Origin: Gordonia zhaorongruii
GTDB lineage: Bacteria; Actinomycetota; Actinomycetes; Mycobacteriales; Mycobacteriaceae
Length of the DNA stretch: 64,000 bases
Assembly (NCBI RefSeq): GCF_007559005.1
Contig: NZ_CP041763.1
Coordinates: forward strand, 186,001 to 250,000
Direction of reading: 5' to 3'
Shown: piece after piece, positions 32,554 to 45,285 of the stretch
How positions within the stretch are numbered: position 1 is the first letter of the stretch
Layout: each line of letters begins with the position of its first letter
Made by a program: the position numbers and the translations under genes
Notes under the pieces: generated by a model
What the model was told of the DNA's origin: nothing
Databases searched by the model: none
The model's input: the letters and a program-made list of their open reading frames with translations, nothing else

Positions 32554-33607
32554 GCCGAAACCGGTGATGCTCGACGTCGACGGCGTCGAGGTGAAGCTCA
32601 GCAACCCGGACAAGATCTACTTTCCCGAGCTCGGTGAGGACGGTGGCCGCAAGGCCGACCTCGTCGGCTACTACGAGGCGATGGCCTTGGCAGGCCCGCT
32701 GATGACGGCACTCGCGGGCCGTCCCACGTTTCTGCAGCGCTTCCCGGACGGTGTGACCGGCGACGAGATCTACCAGAAGCACCTCACGAAGTATCACCCC
32801 GACCACGTCGAGTCGACGCGGATCGTCTTCCCCTCCAAGCGGACCGGTCAGGCGTTCTGCCCGCGTATCCCGGCGGACGCGGTGTGGGCCGCGAATCTGG
32901 GGACCGTCACGTTCCACACGTGGCCCACCGCCGATCCGGACAACGATCATCCGGATCAGCTCCGCATCGATCTCGATCCTCCCGGCGGCAGTGGATTCGA
33001 CGACGTGCGCCGGGTGGCCATCGAACTCGTCAGGCCGTTGCTCGCCGAACTGGGACTCGAGGGCTTCGTCAAGACGTCGGGCAGCCGCGGCGTGCACGTG
33101 TTCGTGCCGATCCGGCCGGATTGGGACTTCATCGCCACCCGTCGCGCGGTCATCGCGCTCGGCCGGGAACTCGAGCGCCGCGCGCCCGAATCGGTGACGA
33201 CCTCGTGGTGGAAGGAGGAACGCGGCGACCGGATCTTCATCGACTACAACCAGAACGCCCGTGATCGGTCGATGGCGGCGCCGTACTCGGTCAGGAAGTC
33301 CGATCGTGCGCGAGTGTCGACGCCGGTGACCTGGGACGAACTGGTCGATGCGAATCCCGATGACCTCACCATCGCCACCGTTCCGGATCTCGTCGCACGG
33401 CGTGGTGACCCGTGGCATGACATCGCCGACCATCGCTCCGGCCTGGAGTCGCTCCTGGAGATGGTGCACCGTGACGACGCCGACGGCCTCGGCGACCTAC
33501 CGTATCCGCCGAGCTATCCGAAGATGCCCGGAGAACCCCCGCGCGTCCAGCCGAGTCGCAAGGTAGCGGGGAACTGGGACGACGAAGGAAATCCCGTCCA
33601 GAAGTGA
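32546..33607 (+). CDS. LigD-like primase-polymerase (PolDom / PolD)
   Basis: This 353-residue stand-alone polymerase of the archaeo-eukaryotic primase superfamily, like mycobacterial PolD1 (Rv3730c), fills short gaps with ribo- or deoxynucleotides. It shows the family's FLQRFPDGV, the metal-binding DLDPPGG, SGSRGVHVFVPI and DYNQNARDRSMAAPYSVR segments. The ATG at 32546 has GGAGGAAC upstream and overlaps ligC by 8 nt, so polymerase and ligase are co-translated for DNA end or excision repair. Confidence 0.92.
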   Translation: MPKPKPVMLDVDGVEVKLSNPDKIYFPELGEDGGRKADLVGYYEAMALAGPLMTALAGRPTFLQRFPDGVTGDEIYQKHLTKYHPDHVESTRIVFPSKRTGQAFCPRIPADAVWAANLGTVTFHTWPTADPDNDHPDQLRIDLDPPGGSGFDDVRRVAIELVRPLLAELGLEGFVKTSGSRGVHVFVPIRPDWDFIATRRAVIALGRELERRAPESVTTSWWKEERGDRIFIDYNQNARDRSMAAPYSVRKSDRARVSTPVTWDELVDANPDDLTIATVPDLVARRGDPWHDIADHRSGLESLLEMVHRDDADGLGDLPYPPSYPKMPGEPPRVQPSRKVAGNWDDEGNPVQK

Positions 33608-33644
33608 GGCCAAGTGCCGTGCGCCCTGCTTCGTCGGCCGAGTG

Positions 33645-33710
33645 CCCCTTCGCAGGTGCCGCTCTCGCTGGTTGAGTCCCCTTCGCTGGTGCCGCTCTCG
33701 CTGGTTGAGT
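33645..33710. repeat. 33-bp tandem direct repeat, two copies
   Basis: Two adjacent 33-bp units (33645-33677 and 33678-33710) differ at one base. Each begins CCCCTTCGC and ends with CTCGCTGGTTGAGT. The second unit runs into the interspersed element at 33703. Confidence 0.85.
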
Positions 33711-33746
33711 GCCGACGAGGCGCTAGCCGAGGAGGTGATCGAAACC
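33703..33746 (+). repeat. Interspersed element, GGTTGAGTG...ATCGAAACC type
   Basis: The element starts GGTTGAGTGCCGACGA and ends TGATCGAAACC, with near-palindromic ends (GGTT...AACC). A diverged copy in the opposite orientation lies at 46458-46507. Its ends resemble short intergenic repeats I have seen in other actinobacteria; no coding function. Confidence 0.5.
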
Positions 33747-33955
33747 ACCGCGACCGACATCACCCCGGAACACGACCGCGCCACGCGGCGGGCACGGGCC
33801 TGCCGTCGTCTGAGTGGTACCGCTGCCGCTCGACAACCCGCTATAGAGCGATGCCGCTCGCGAGCGGTACCACTCCGACGAACATATCGATCGTCCTGCC
33901 GTGATCGTGCCGAAAAGTTCAAGACCGGCGCTGTGGAAACGCGCATGATCGAGTT

Positions 33956-34351
33956 ATGAACACAACACGTAAGGACATGAACATCTGGGCCGGGATCACC
34001 TGCGATGATCCGCTCGCCGAACGTGAGTGGCTCACCGCTCTCGGGTTCGAACCCGGCATCCTCGTCGAGGGCGACGGCGACGGGGAGGTGATCCACTCGG
34101 AGATGCTGTGGCCCGACGGCGGGCGCGTGATGATCAGTTCGCGGTCCAAGGCGGACAAGACGTTCAGCTCGCCGACCGGGGCGGGGAATCTGTACGTCGT
34201 CGTCGCCGATCCGGATGCGGTGCACGCGAAGGCGACGCAGCTCGGAGCGACCCTGGTGCGGGACATGGCGGAAGAGGATTATGGATCGCGGGGCTTCTCC
34301 ATCGCCGATCCGGAGGGCAACACGTGGAGTTTCGGGACGTACGCGGGCTGA
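33956..34351 (+). CDS. VOC (glyoxalase/bleomycin-resistance) superfamily protein
   Basis: This 131-residue protein has two beta-alpha-beta-beta-beta modules. It shows TCDDPLAEREWLTALGFEPG at the N-terminus, HSEMLWPDGGRVMISS in the middle and GFSIADPEGNTWSFGTY at the C-terminus, the last typical of the YwbC/PhnB-like group with a metal-ligand-like Glu. The substrate is unknown. It overlaps the AraC gene by 28 nt and is probably its operon partner. Confidence 0.85.
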   Translation: MNTTRKDMNIWAGITCDDPLAEREWLTALGFEPGILVEGDGDGEVIHSEMLWPDGGRVMISSRSKADKTFSSPTGAGNLYVVVADPDAVHAKATQLGATLVRDMAEEDYGSRGFSIADPEGNTWSFGTYAG

Positions 34352-35142
34352 CCGCCGGCCTGCGCGGGTACGGCGTCACGGCGACGCCGTACGACATCGC
34401 CGGCGGCTCGCCCGGCACTCATCTCGGTATTCCGTCACCGGCGGCCACGCTGATCGTCGATCTGCGTGATGGACTCGACCTGAGTGGCCCGGGGCTCCCC
34501 GGGCGCGAGGTGTTCCGGTGCTGCATCGCGGGCATGCACATGCTCCCGTTCACCATCCATCATGACGGGACACAGGTCGGAGTGCAGCTGGCCCTGACCC
34601 CGGGCGCCGTGCGGCGTTTGCTGGGAGTTCCAGTCGGCGCGTTGCAGCGGACTGCGTTCGAGCTGGCCGACCTCAACGCAGGACTGGCGGATCAACTGCA
34701 CGACGCCCTCGGATCGGCGCGGCACGAGGATCGAGGACCGGTGACCGAACGCGTCGTCGCGGCGGCTCTCGGTGGCCGGCTCGACGCGATGCCCACCGGC
34801 GTCGATGCCGACGCGAACCGTGCCTGGCGCGAGATAGTCCGCACTCGCGGTCGCGTGACGGTCTCGCAGCTCGTCGAGCAGTCGGGATGGTCGGTCCGGT
34901 ATCTGACTGGTCTGTTCACCGCCGAGTACGGGATGGGGCCGAAGCAGGCGGCGCGACTCGTCCGTTTCGATGCGGCTCGTGCGGCGCTCGATGCCGGACG
35001 GTCGGCGTCCGGCGTCTCGGCCGACCTCGGCTACTCCGATCAGGCGCACCTGAGTCGCGAGTTCGCGTCGATGGCGGGTAATCCGCCACGCCGGTACATC
35101 GCCGCTCGACGATCCGAGTTCGGCGCTCGGCACGACCGGTGA
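34324..35142 (+). CDS. AraC-family transcriptional regulator
   Basis: This 272-residue regulator starts at GTG 34324 (VEFRDVRGLTAGLRGYG), a common opening for the DUF6597/AraC subgroup. It overlaps the VOC gene. Residues 1-150 form the ligand domain. The helix-turn-helix domain spans about 165-265, with VTVSQLVEQSGWSVRYLTGLF and ASGVSADLGYSDQAHLSREF. It likely regulates its own VOC partner. The effector is unknown. Confidence 0.85.
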   Translation: MEFRDVRGLTAGLRGYGVTATPYDIAGGSPGTHLGIPSPAATLIVDLRDGLDLSGPGLPGREVFRCCIAGMHMLPFTIHHDGTQVGVQLALTPGAVRRLLGVPVGALQRTAFELADLNAGLADQLHDALGSARHEDRGPVTERVVAAALGGRLDAMPTGVDADANRAWREIVRTRGRVTVSQLVEQSGWSVRYLTGLFTAEYGMGPKQAARLVRFDAARAALDAGRSASGVSADLGYSDQAHLSREFASMAGNPPRRYIAARRSEFGARHDR

Positions 35143-35285
35143 ATGCAGCACGCGAGATGACAGCCGGGTGGCTACCGCGTCTCGCAGCACCGCTTTCGAT
35201 CCTGCACCATCACTGTGCCGTCGCCGCGCTGACTGGAGCAGCACAGCCGCACCGGCGCAGCGGCGTGCTCGGGTGACAGTGCGCT

Positions 35286-38691
<3,406 letters not shown>

Positions 38692-38695
<4 letters not shown>

Positions 38696-40161
38696 CGGTA
38701 CTCCCGGATCCTCGGGAACAGGCCCGCCAGGACCGCACCCGCCGCGACGACGCAGAGGATGGCTATGCCGGTGCCCGTGTATTCGAGGACGCGCTGGGCG
38801 GTGTTGATTGACGACCGGAACGTGGACCGCGCTTCGCTGATGGATTCGACGAGAGCCGAGTTCGCCTCGGTGTACCCGGTGGCGGTGCTGGTCTTGCCTG
38901 CGCCGATGGTGAGGTCGCGGGCACGCGGGAAGTCGCCGTTGGTGAGGAGTCTGCCGACCTCGCCGTGCGCCGATCGCCACCGGACGAGGGCGGCCCGCAC
39001 ATCGCTCAGCGGGTCGGTGATCCCGTGATCGTCGGCGAGTTCGGGATCGTCGGAGAGCCGGTCCGAACGCTGCTTGATCTGGTCCATCGACGAGTTGAAC
39101 ATTCGGTCCAGCTCTCCCGGATCGGAGCGCCGTACGAGGGAGAGCGTCTCGGCGGATCGGGCCTGCTGGGTCAGAATCCGCATGCTGGTCAAGGTGTGCA
39201 GCGGATCGGCGCCGGAGATCTTCGCGGTGTTCGCTGCGGCGACCGATGTCAGTCCGGCCACCAGCAGCCACACCGTGCCGAGTGCGAGGGCGCCGGTCGC
39301 CGCGATCAGCCCTGCGTTGAAGTGGCGCCGGGTCCGGCGGGCGAGGTACCGACCGGTCGCGAGCAGCATCCCGATGATCAGGAACAACGCGATGTACACG
39401 CCCCACGGCGGGACGGTGAGGGTTCGCTGGGGTTCGGAGATGGCCGATGACCGTTGCTCGTACAGGCGTTGCGCCGCAGGCAGGATCGTCTCCTGCATGA
39501 GACTGGACGCAACCGTCAGGTAAGCCGATCCGACCGGGTATCCGAGCCGGTTGTTGGTGCGGGCGGTCTCGACCAGCCCGGTGTAGACGGGGATCTTCAC
39601 GGCGAGCGTGTTCAGGTCCGCACGGGCCGCGTCCTCATCGGCCGTGTGCGATGCCGCGTCGTCGCGGTAACCGTCGGTGGCGGCGATGAGGGCGGTCGAC
39701 GCAGTTGCGATCGAGTTCGAGAAATCGGTACGCAGCTTAGGGGATTCGCGTCCGCCCGAGATGAACGCGGAGTTCGCCGAGGCGTCCGCGACGGACAGCG
39801 AACTGTAGAGGGTCTCCGCGGCTTCGGCTTGGGGCTCACTGCGCTCGATCAGCGACTCGAGGGTCTGACTGCGCGTGGTCAGAGCAGAGGACGAGTACCA
39901 GCCGGTGATGCCGCAGCAGAGGATGATCGCGAGCAGGATGATCATCAGCTTGCCGGGGGTGGTCGTCGCGTAGAAGCGCGACGCGACCAGCGGGGAGTTC
40001 ACCCGATCTCGGGTCATCGCGGCGATCTCGCGCCGGTCGGCGATCACCTGACGAAGGGTCGGTCCGGGAGCGGGGCGTTCGGTGGTCGTGGTTCGACCGG
40101 CATGCGTGAGCACAGAGCGCACGCCCGAAACCTGGCGCACACCCGAAACCTGGCCGGTCAC
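38692..40161 (-). CDS. glnX: Membrane signal transducer GlnX
   Basis: This 489-residue membrane protein has a cytoplasmic N-terminus and a transmembrane helix at about 70-90 (KLMIILLAIILCCGITGWY). A helical external sensor region follows, then a central pair of helices (about 225-280), a second external helical region and a C-terminal helix. This four-helix layout fits GlnX, which links external amino-acid binding by GlnH to PknG. The GTG at 40161 has GAAGGGA 6 nt upstream. Residues 4-15 contain a duplicated hexapeptide (VSGVRQ/VSGVRS). Confidence 0.92.
40117..40152. repeat. 18-bp tandem repeat in the 5' end of glnX
   Basis: Two adjacent 18-bp units (40117-40134 and 40135-40152) differ at one base and encode the duplicated VSGVR hexapeptides at the GlnX N-terminus. 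Confidence 0.8.
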
Positions 40162-40289
40162 GACAATCCCTTCATTTGGGTGTGTCCCACACTAGTCGGG
40201 ACCTATGCAACCGGTGGGGAACACCCGGTACGGTGAGGCGAATCGCCCCGGATGCACCGGAGGCGCGAACGCCGGGTCGGGGAGGTCGA

Positions 40290-40751
40290 GTGCAGGGAGA
40301 CGGCGACGGCTGGGTCTTCGACGCCGACGGCGCGCGCTACTGGGGCCGTCACGGCGCGGCCGGACTGTTGCTGACCGCCCCACTCGACGACGGTGTCGCG
40401 GTGCTGTTGCAGCATCGGGCCGTGTGGTCGCATCAGGGCGGGACCTGGGGGCTGCCCGGTGGAGCGCGCGACTCGCATGAGAGCCCGGAGGACGCCGCAG
40501 TGCGTGAGGCCGGCGAAGAGGCGGGCCTCGCGCCCTCCGACCTGGAGGTGACCGACTCGTTCGTCACCCATCGCGCGTCGAGCGGGTGGACGTACACGAC
40601 GGTGATGGCGAGCGCTCGGTCGTGCGTGGCGACGACCCCGAACGGTGAGTCGACCGAGTTGCGGTGGGTCCGGGCATCTGCGGTCGCCGACCTGCCGCTT
40701 CACCCGGGCTTCGCGCGCGCGTGGCCGGAGCTGCTTCTGCGTCTGCGCTGA
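40290..40751 (+). CDS. Nudix hydrolase (MutT-like)
   Basis: This 153-residue Nudix hydrolase has an intact box GGARDSHESPEDAAVREAGE extended by EAGL (about 57-79). It cleaves a nucleoside diphosphate linked to some moiety. Its position beside glnX-glnH-pknG equals mutT3 (Rv0413) in M. tuberculosis, an orthologue candidate. The GTG at 40290 has GGGGAGG 4 nt upstream; in-frame upstream sequence lacks conservation signs. Confidence 0.9.
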   Translation: MQGDGDGWVFDADGARYWGRHGAAGLLLTAPLDDGVAVLLQHRAVWSHQGGTWGLPGGARDSHESPEDAAVREAGEEAGLAPSDLEVTDSFVTHRASSGWTYTTVMASARSCVATTPNGESTELRWVRASAVADLPLHPGFARAWPELLLRLR

Positions 40752-40809
40752 ATCGTTGCGGATGTTCTCGATGCGGTGGGTCGACGTCGTATCGACATCA
40801 CCTGCCGCG

Positions 40810-41184
40810 TCAGATTCCAGGTCGTGCCAGCTGATTGGCTCCCGCGATCAGGGCGTTGACGACCGATTCGTCTCCGGTGTCGCCGCGGCCGTACGACCAG
40901 CAGCGCTGCCCGCCGCTCTCGCAGAGCAGGTAGGTGCCGACATCGGCGTCGTCCGGCTGCTGGTAGAGCGAGACGATCTCGACGCCCGCGCCGAGGTCGT
41001 ACAGCATCGACGTCATCGCGGCGATGGTTCCGGAGGCGGTGGCTTCGAGGCTGACGGTTCGCTGGGCGACCGTGACGTGCGCCGTGCAGCGGACCATGTC
41101 GGCGCGGTCGGGTTCGACGGCGAGATCCTGCAGGCGGATGCTTCCCGCCGGCGCGTACGTCTTGTCGAAGACTCGTCGGGTCAT
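40810..41184 (-). CDS. Stand-alone 2-isopropylmalate synthase regulatory-domain-like protein
   Basis: This 124-residue protein resembles the C-terminal allosteric (LeuA dimer) domain: GSIRLQDLAVEPDRADMVRCTAHVTV, then TVSLEATASGTIAAMTSMLYDLGAGVEIVSLYQQ. The catalytic TIM-barrel of LeuA is absent. The start at ATG 41184 has GGGAGG upstream. It may bind leucine or a related ligand, or may stabilise a homologue in trans; this is inference. It stands alone. Confidence 0.75.
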   Translation of the reverse strand: MTRRVFDKTYAPAGSIRLQDLAVEPDRADMVRCTAHVTVAQRTVSLEATASGTIAAMTSMLYDLGAGVEIVSLYQQPDDADVGTYLLCESGGQRCWSYGRGDTGDESVVNALIAGANQLARPGI

Positions 41185-41370
41185 GTCGGCAGCCTCCCGT
41201 GGGAACCAGGCGGGTAGGCGGCGAGTGGCCGAGATTCGGCTCGCACGGTGATCGCCGCGCCCGTCACGGGTACAGGATGCCGGTGTTATCTGAATGGAGC
41301 GCATCGCGTCGGTTCATTTCGTTCGAAGGTTCGGTGACCGACGAGGTCGAGGGGTGAAACGACGACTGAC

Positions 41371-41408
41371 CCGCAGCGGGGGGTCGGTCGGATCAGACCC
41401 CGCTGCGG
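41371..41408. terminator. GC-rich hairpin between genes
   Basis: CCGCAGCGGGG and its complement form an 11-bp stem with a 16-nt loop, 33 nt beyond the thiE stop on the minus strand. No U-tract follows, so it is a terminator only if U-less termination applies here. Confidence 0.4.
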
Positions 41409-41441
41409 CGGGTTACGAGAAGCTTCAACGCCATGGTGTGT

Positions 41442-42113
41442 TCAGGATAACACCGCGTCGTGCAGCGCGACAGCGGCCGACCGGGGGGCATCCGAGCCGG
41501 TGATGGCGCGCACGACGACGATCCGCGACGCGCCGGCCGCGACCACTTCGGGGACGCGTGCGAGGTCGATGCCGCCGATCGCGAACCACGGTTTTCCGGT
41601 GTCGGTGTGCGCCGCCTCGGTCACCAGTCCGAGTCCCGTCGCGTCGCGTCCGGGCTTGGTCGGAGTGGCCCAGCACGGGCCGGCGCAGAAGTAGTCGACG
41701 TCGTCGTCAGCGGCCGCGGCGAGCATCTGCGCCTTGTCGTGGGTCGATCGGCCGATCACCGTTTTCGGTCCGAGGACGTCGCGAGCCTCGTACGGCGTCA
41801 GGTCGTCCTGGCCCAGGTGGAGCACGTCAGCGTGCGCGGCATGCGCGAGGTCGGCCCGGTCGTTCACGGCGAGTAGTGCACCTGCACCGTCCGTCACCTC
41901 CCGGAGCGCGAGCAGCAGGTCGATCTCCTCGCGAGCAGTGAGGGCGCCGAACCGCTTCTCGCCCGCCGACCCCTTGTCGCGCAACTGCACGATGCCGACC
42001 CCGCCGGCGACGGCCGCGGCAACGAAGTCGAGCAGATCTCCGCGCTCTCGCCGGGCATCGGTGCACAGGTAGAGGCGGGCGTCGGCGAGCGCGGTGCGCG
42101 GATCGTCATGCAT
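41442..42113 (-). CDS. thiE: Thiamine-phosphate synthase
   Basis: This 223-residue TIM-barrel enzyme couples HMP-PP with the thiazole phosphate to thiamine phosphate. It shows [14 protein letters not shown] with the diphosphate-binding Arg/Lys, [25 protein letters not shown], and the C-terminal FAIGGIDL. The ATG at 42113 follows TACCGT by 7 nt, a leaderless pattern, so it is not under the riboswitch that controls the divergent thiO operon. Confidence 0.94.
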   Translation of the reverse strand: MHDDPRTALADARLYLCTDARRERGDLLDFVAAAVAGGVGIVQLRDKGSAGEKRFGALTAREEIDLLLALREVTDGAGALLAVNDRADLAHAAHADVLHLGQDDLTPYEARDVLGPKTVIGRSTHDKAQMLAAAADDDVDYFCAGPCWATPTKPGRDATGLGLVTEAAHTDTGKPWFAIGGIDLARVPEVVAAGASRIVVVRAITGSDAPRSAAVALHDAVLS

Positions 42114-42148
42114 GGTTCCAACGGTAGGCTGGGTTGCATCAAATGAAC

Positions 42149-42236
42149 ACGGGAGTCCGGGGCGCCGGGCTGAGAGTGCGATGCGGACCGTCGCTGACCG
42201 TCTGACCTGATCCGGGTAATGCCGGCGAAGGGATGC
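42149..42236 (+). promoter_or_regulatory. TPP riboswitch (THI element)
   Basis: The conserved aptamer pieces are all present: GGGCTGAGAG at 42167-42176, CTGACCTGATCCGGGTAAT at 42202-42220, and GCCGGCGAAGGGA at 42221-42233. The element ends 7 nt before the thiO GTG. The AAGGGA of the aptamer's own 3' strand is the only plausible Shine-Dalgarno for thiO, so TPP binding should hide it directly. No separate terminator hairpin is visible. Confidence 0.95.
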
Positions 42237-42239
42237 ACT

Positions 42240-43268
42240 GTGGAACGTGAACTCTCTGTCATCGGCGGCGGTGTGATCGGGCTGTCGTGTGCGCTCGCCG
42301 CGGCCGACGCGGGCTGGGCGGTCAGCGTCTTCGACGCGGGTGCGTCGCGCCGCGCAGCGCAGGTCGCCGGCGGCATGCTCGGTTGCTTCGGCGAAGGGCA
42401 TCCCGGTGAAGCCGGGCTGCTCGACATCGCAGCGGCATCGGTGGCCCGGTGGCCCGCATTCGTCGACCGGCTCGCCGATCCGGGGATCATGACCGCCCGG
42501 GACAGCCTGCTGATCGCGGCATCTGCGGCCGATCTGGCGCAACTCGACGAGCAGGTCCGCTTCGTCCGCGCCCGCATTCCGGATGCGGCCCCGCGATTGG
42601 TCCGCAGCACCGCGGCGGAACTGCGTGCGAGCGAGCCGGGGCTCGCCCGTGGGATAGCGGGCGGCTACTTCGCGGTGGGTGAGGGAGCGGTCGACAACCG
42701 CAGGCTGCTCGACGCGCTCGGGAGCACGTTGCGCGCCGCAGGCGTGCGCTTCGTCGACGCGTGCGTCGCCGATCCGGCTCAGGCTTCCGGCGATCAGGTA
42801 CTGATCACCGCCGGACTGGACAGCCCTGCTGTCGCGGCGGCCGCGGGTGCCGAGGTGGCGGTGCGAGGCGAGAAGGGCGAGATCCTCCGCCTGCGCCGCA
42901 CTCGGTGGTCGGTGCCGCCGCCCGGCCACGTCGTCCGGGGACGCTGGCACGGCCGAACCGTGTACCTCGTACCGCGCGCCGACGGACTGGTGCTGGGAGC
43001 GACTCAGTACGAGTCCGTCGACCACGCCGATCGCGCGCCTATCGCGGGGGGAGTGTCCGACCTGCTCGCCGACGGGGGCGAGCTCATGCCGGGACTGCGA
43101 ACCTACGAGCTGGCGGAGGTCTCCGCCGGTATCCGGCCGTCCTCGGTGGACGGACTGCCCATCGTGCGGCGTCTGGACGACCGCGTCCTCGTGGCGACCG
43201 GACACGGCCGCAACGGGATAGCGCTGTCGCCGTGGACAGCCGACCGCGTACTCGAGCTTCTCGCCTGA
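42240..43268 (+). CDS. thiO: Glycine oxidase
   Basis: This 342-residue FAD enzyme of the D-amino-acid oxidase family supplies dehydroglycine for the thiazole ring of thiamine. It shows the FAD motif [20 protein letters not shown] at 8-27 (acidic strand end FDAG), [10 protein letters not shown], and the C-terminal [12 protein letters not shown]. The GTG at 42240 sits just after the TPP riboswitch. First gene of thiO-thiS-thiG. Confidence 0.93.
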   Translation: MERELSVIGGGVIGLSCALAAADAGWAVSVFDAGASRRAAQVAGGMLGCFGEGHPGEAGLLDIAAASVARWPAFVDRLADPGIMTARDSLLIAASAADLAQLDEQVRFVRARIPDAAPRLVRSTAAELRASEPGLARGIAGGYFAVGEGAVDNRRLLDALGSTLRAAGVRFVDACVADPAQASGDQVLITAGLDSPAVAAAAGAEVAVRGEKGEILRLRRTRWSVPPPGHVVRGRWHGRTVYLVPRADGLVLGATQYESVDHADRAPIAGGVSDLLADGGELMPGLRTYELAEVSAGIRPSSVDGLPIVRRLDDRVLVATGHGRNGIALSPWTADRVLELLA

Positions 43269-43295
43269 TCAGTCACCCCGAAGAAAGAGGTCCTC

Positions 43296-44247
<952 letters not shown>

Positions 44248-44253
44248 CGGGCG

Positions 44254-45201
44254 CTACTCGGCCACTTCGCGGCCGCGCCGCCAGCCGCCCTTCTCCGGTG
44301 GAGCGTCGCCGAAGTGGTCGGGGTCGCCGGTGCCGTACCAGGCGACGAGCACGGCTCCCACCACGGCGCCGATGAAGCCGACGACAGCGAGCCAGGCGAG
44401 GCCCTGGCGTGCGGAATCGTGCAGGAACGCGACGCCGATCAGGCTCGGTCCGGCGGTCTCGCCGACCACGAGGAGCGCGGTGACGCCGTTCACGGCGCCG
44501 ACCTGCAAGGCGACCGTCTGGACGTAGAAGCCCACTGCGCCGGCCACGGCGATCGTCCAGGCTGCCGGATCGGAGAGCAGTTCGACCAGGTTGAACGGGC
44601 TCATGCCGTCGAGTACCCGCACCGCGATGGCGATCACGCCGAACAGCAGGCCGGATGCGGCTCCGCCCACCACCGCCGCGTACTTGCCGAGTTTGTAGAC
44701 GCCGACGAGTGCGACCGCGCACAGCAGCATCGTCGCACCGAACAGGCCCCAGTGGAAGGCATCCGAGGCGTAGTCGTGCGCGTCCTTCGACGATGACACC
44801 CCCAGCATGAACAGGGATAGGACGACGAGCCAGATCGCCACCCAGTCGCGGGTGTGCAGGGTGATGTTCAGGAGCAGTGTTCCGAGGAGTGCGGTGACGA
44901 CGAGGTTCGCGGCGACGATCGACTGCGCGAGGAACAGGGGCAGGAAGCGGGCGGCCAGCGCACCGCCGCCGAAGCCGACGACCACCATCACGGTGCCGAG
45001 GATGAACGCCGGGTCGGCGATCGTCGACATGGTCGAGGTGACCGACGGCGCTGTGCCGCCGGGGCCCAGCTGATCGACGTCCGAATTGCCTTGCTCGCGC
45101 ATCTCATTGGCGACTCGACGTGCACCGAGAGCGCGGAGAACAGTCGAGACGCCGTATGCGACTGCGGCCATTGACGCAGCGATGACGCCGATTGCGAACA
45201 A
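44254..45201 (-). CDS. DMT/EamA-like multi-pass membrane protein
   Basis: This 315-residue membrane protein has about nine to ten hydrophobic helices, a short hydrophilic loop near residue 45 (GNSDVDQLGPGG) and a charged C-terminus. The layout fits the drug/metabolite transporter or NIPA-like group; the substrate is unknown. I prefer the TTG at 45201, with AGGGG 8 nt upstream; a GTG at 45234 would add 11 residues. It is convergent with thiG (6 nt apart) and divergent from the ATP-grasp gene. Confidence 0.8.
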   Translation of the reverse strand: MFAIGVIAASMAAVAYGVSTVLRALGARRVANEMREQGNSDVDQLGPGGTAPSVTSTMSTIADPAFILGTVMVVVGFGGGALAARFLPLFLAQSIVAANLVVTALLGTLLLNITLHTRDWVAIWLVVLSLFMLGVSSSKDAHDYASDAFHWGLFGATMLLCAVALVGVYKLGKYAAVVGGAASGLLFGVIAIAVRVLDGMSPFNLVELLSDPAAWTIAVAGAVGFYVQTVALQVGAVNGVTALLVVGETAGPSLIGVAFLHDSARQGLAWLAVVGFIGAVVGAVLVAWYGTGDPDHFGDAPPEKGGWRRGREVAE

Positions 45202-45285
45202 CGAAGAATCCCCTGTTAGATATGCGGCCGACACTCGACTCGATACGCTACACGCCGGTCATGGGGCATTGTCTACTCTGTATCC

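Larger units (their letters stand above)
33608..33955. other. Intergenic stretch with repeats, no convincing gene
   Basis: This 348-bp gap holds a 33-bp tandem duplication (33645-33710) and an interspersed element (33703-33746). The rest, to the VOC gene, shows no reading frame with coding character or upstream ribosome-binding site. Confidence 0.6.

Noticed and set aside
33614..33959. Two overlapping plus-strand frames of about 100 codons
   Set aside because: They run through the tandem repeat, giving repetitive Arg/Ser/Leu strings, and lack initiation signals.
41371..41408. A riboswitch or attenuator upstream of thiE
   Set aside because: It lies downstream of thiE (minus strand), not upstream; only a GC hairpin is seen.
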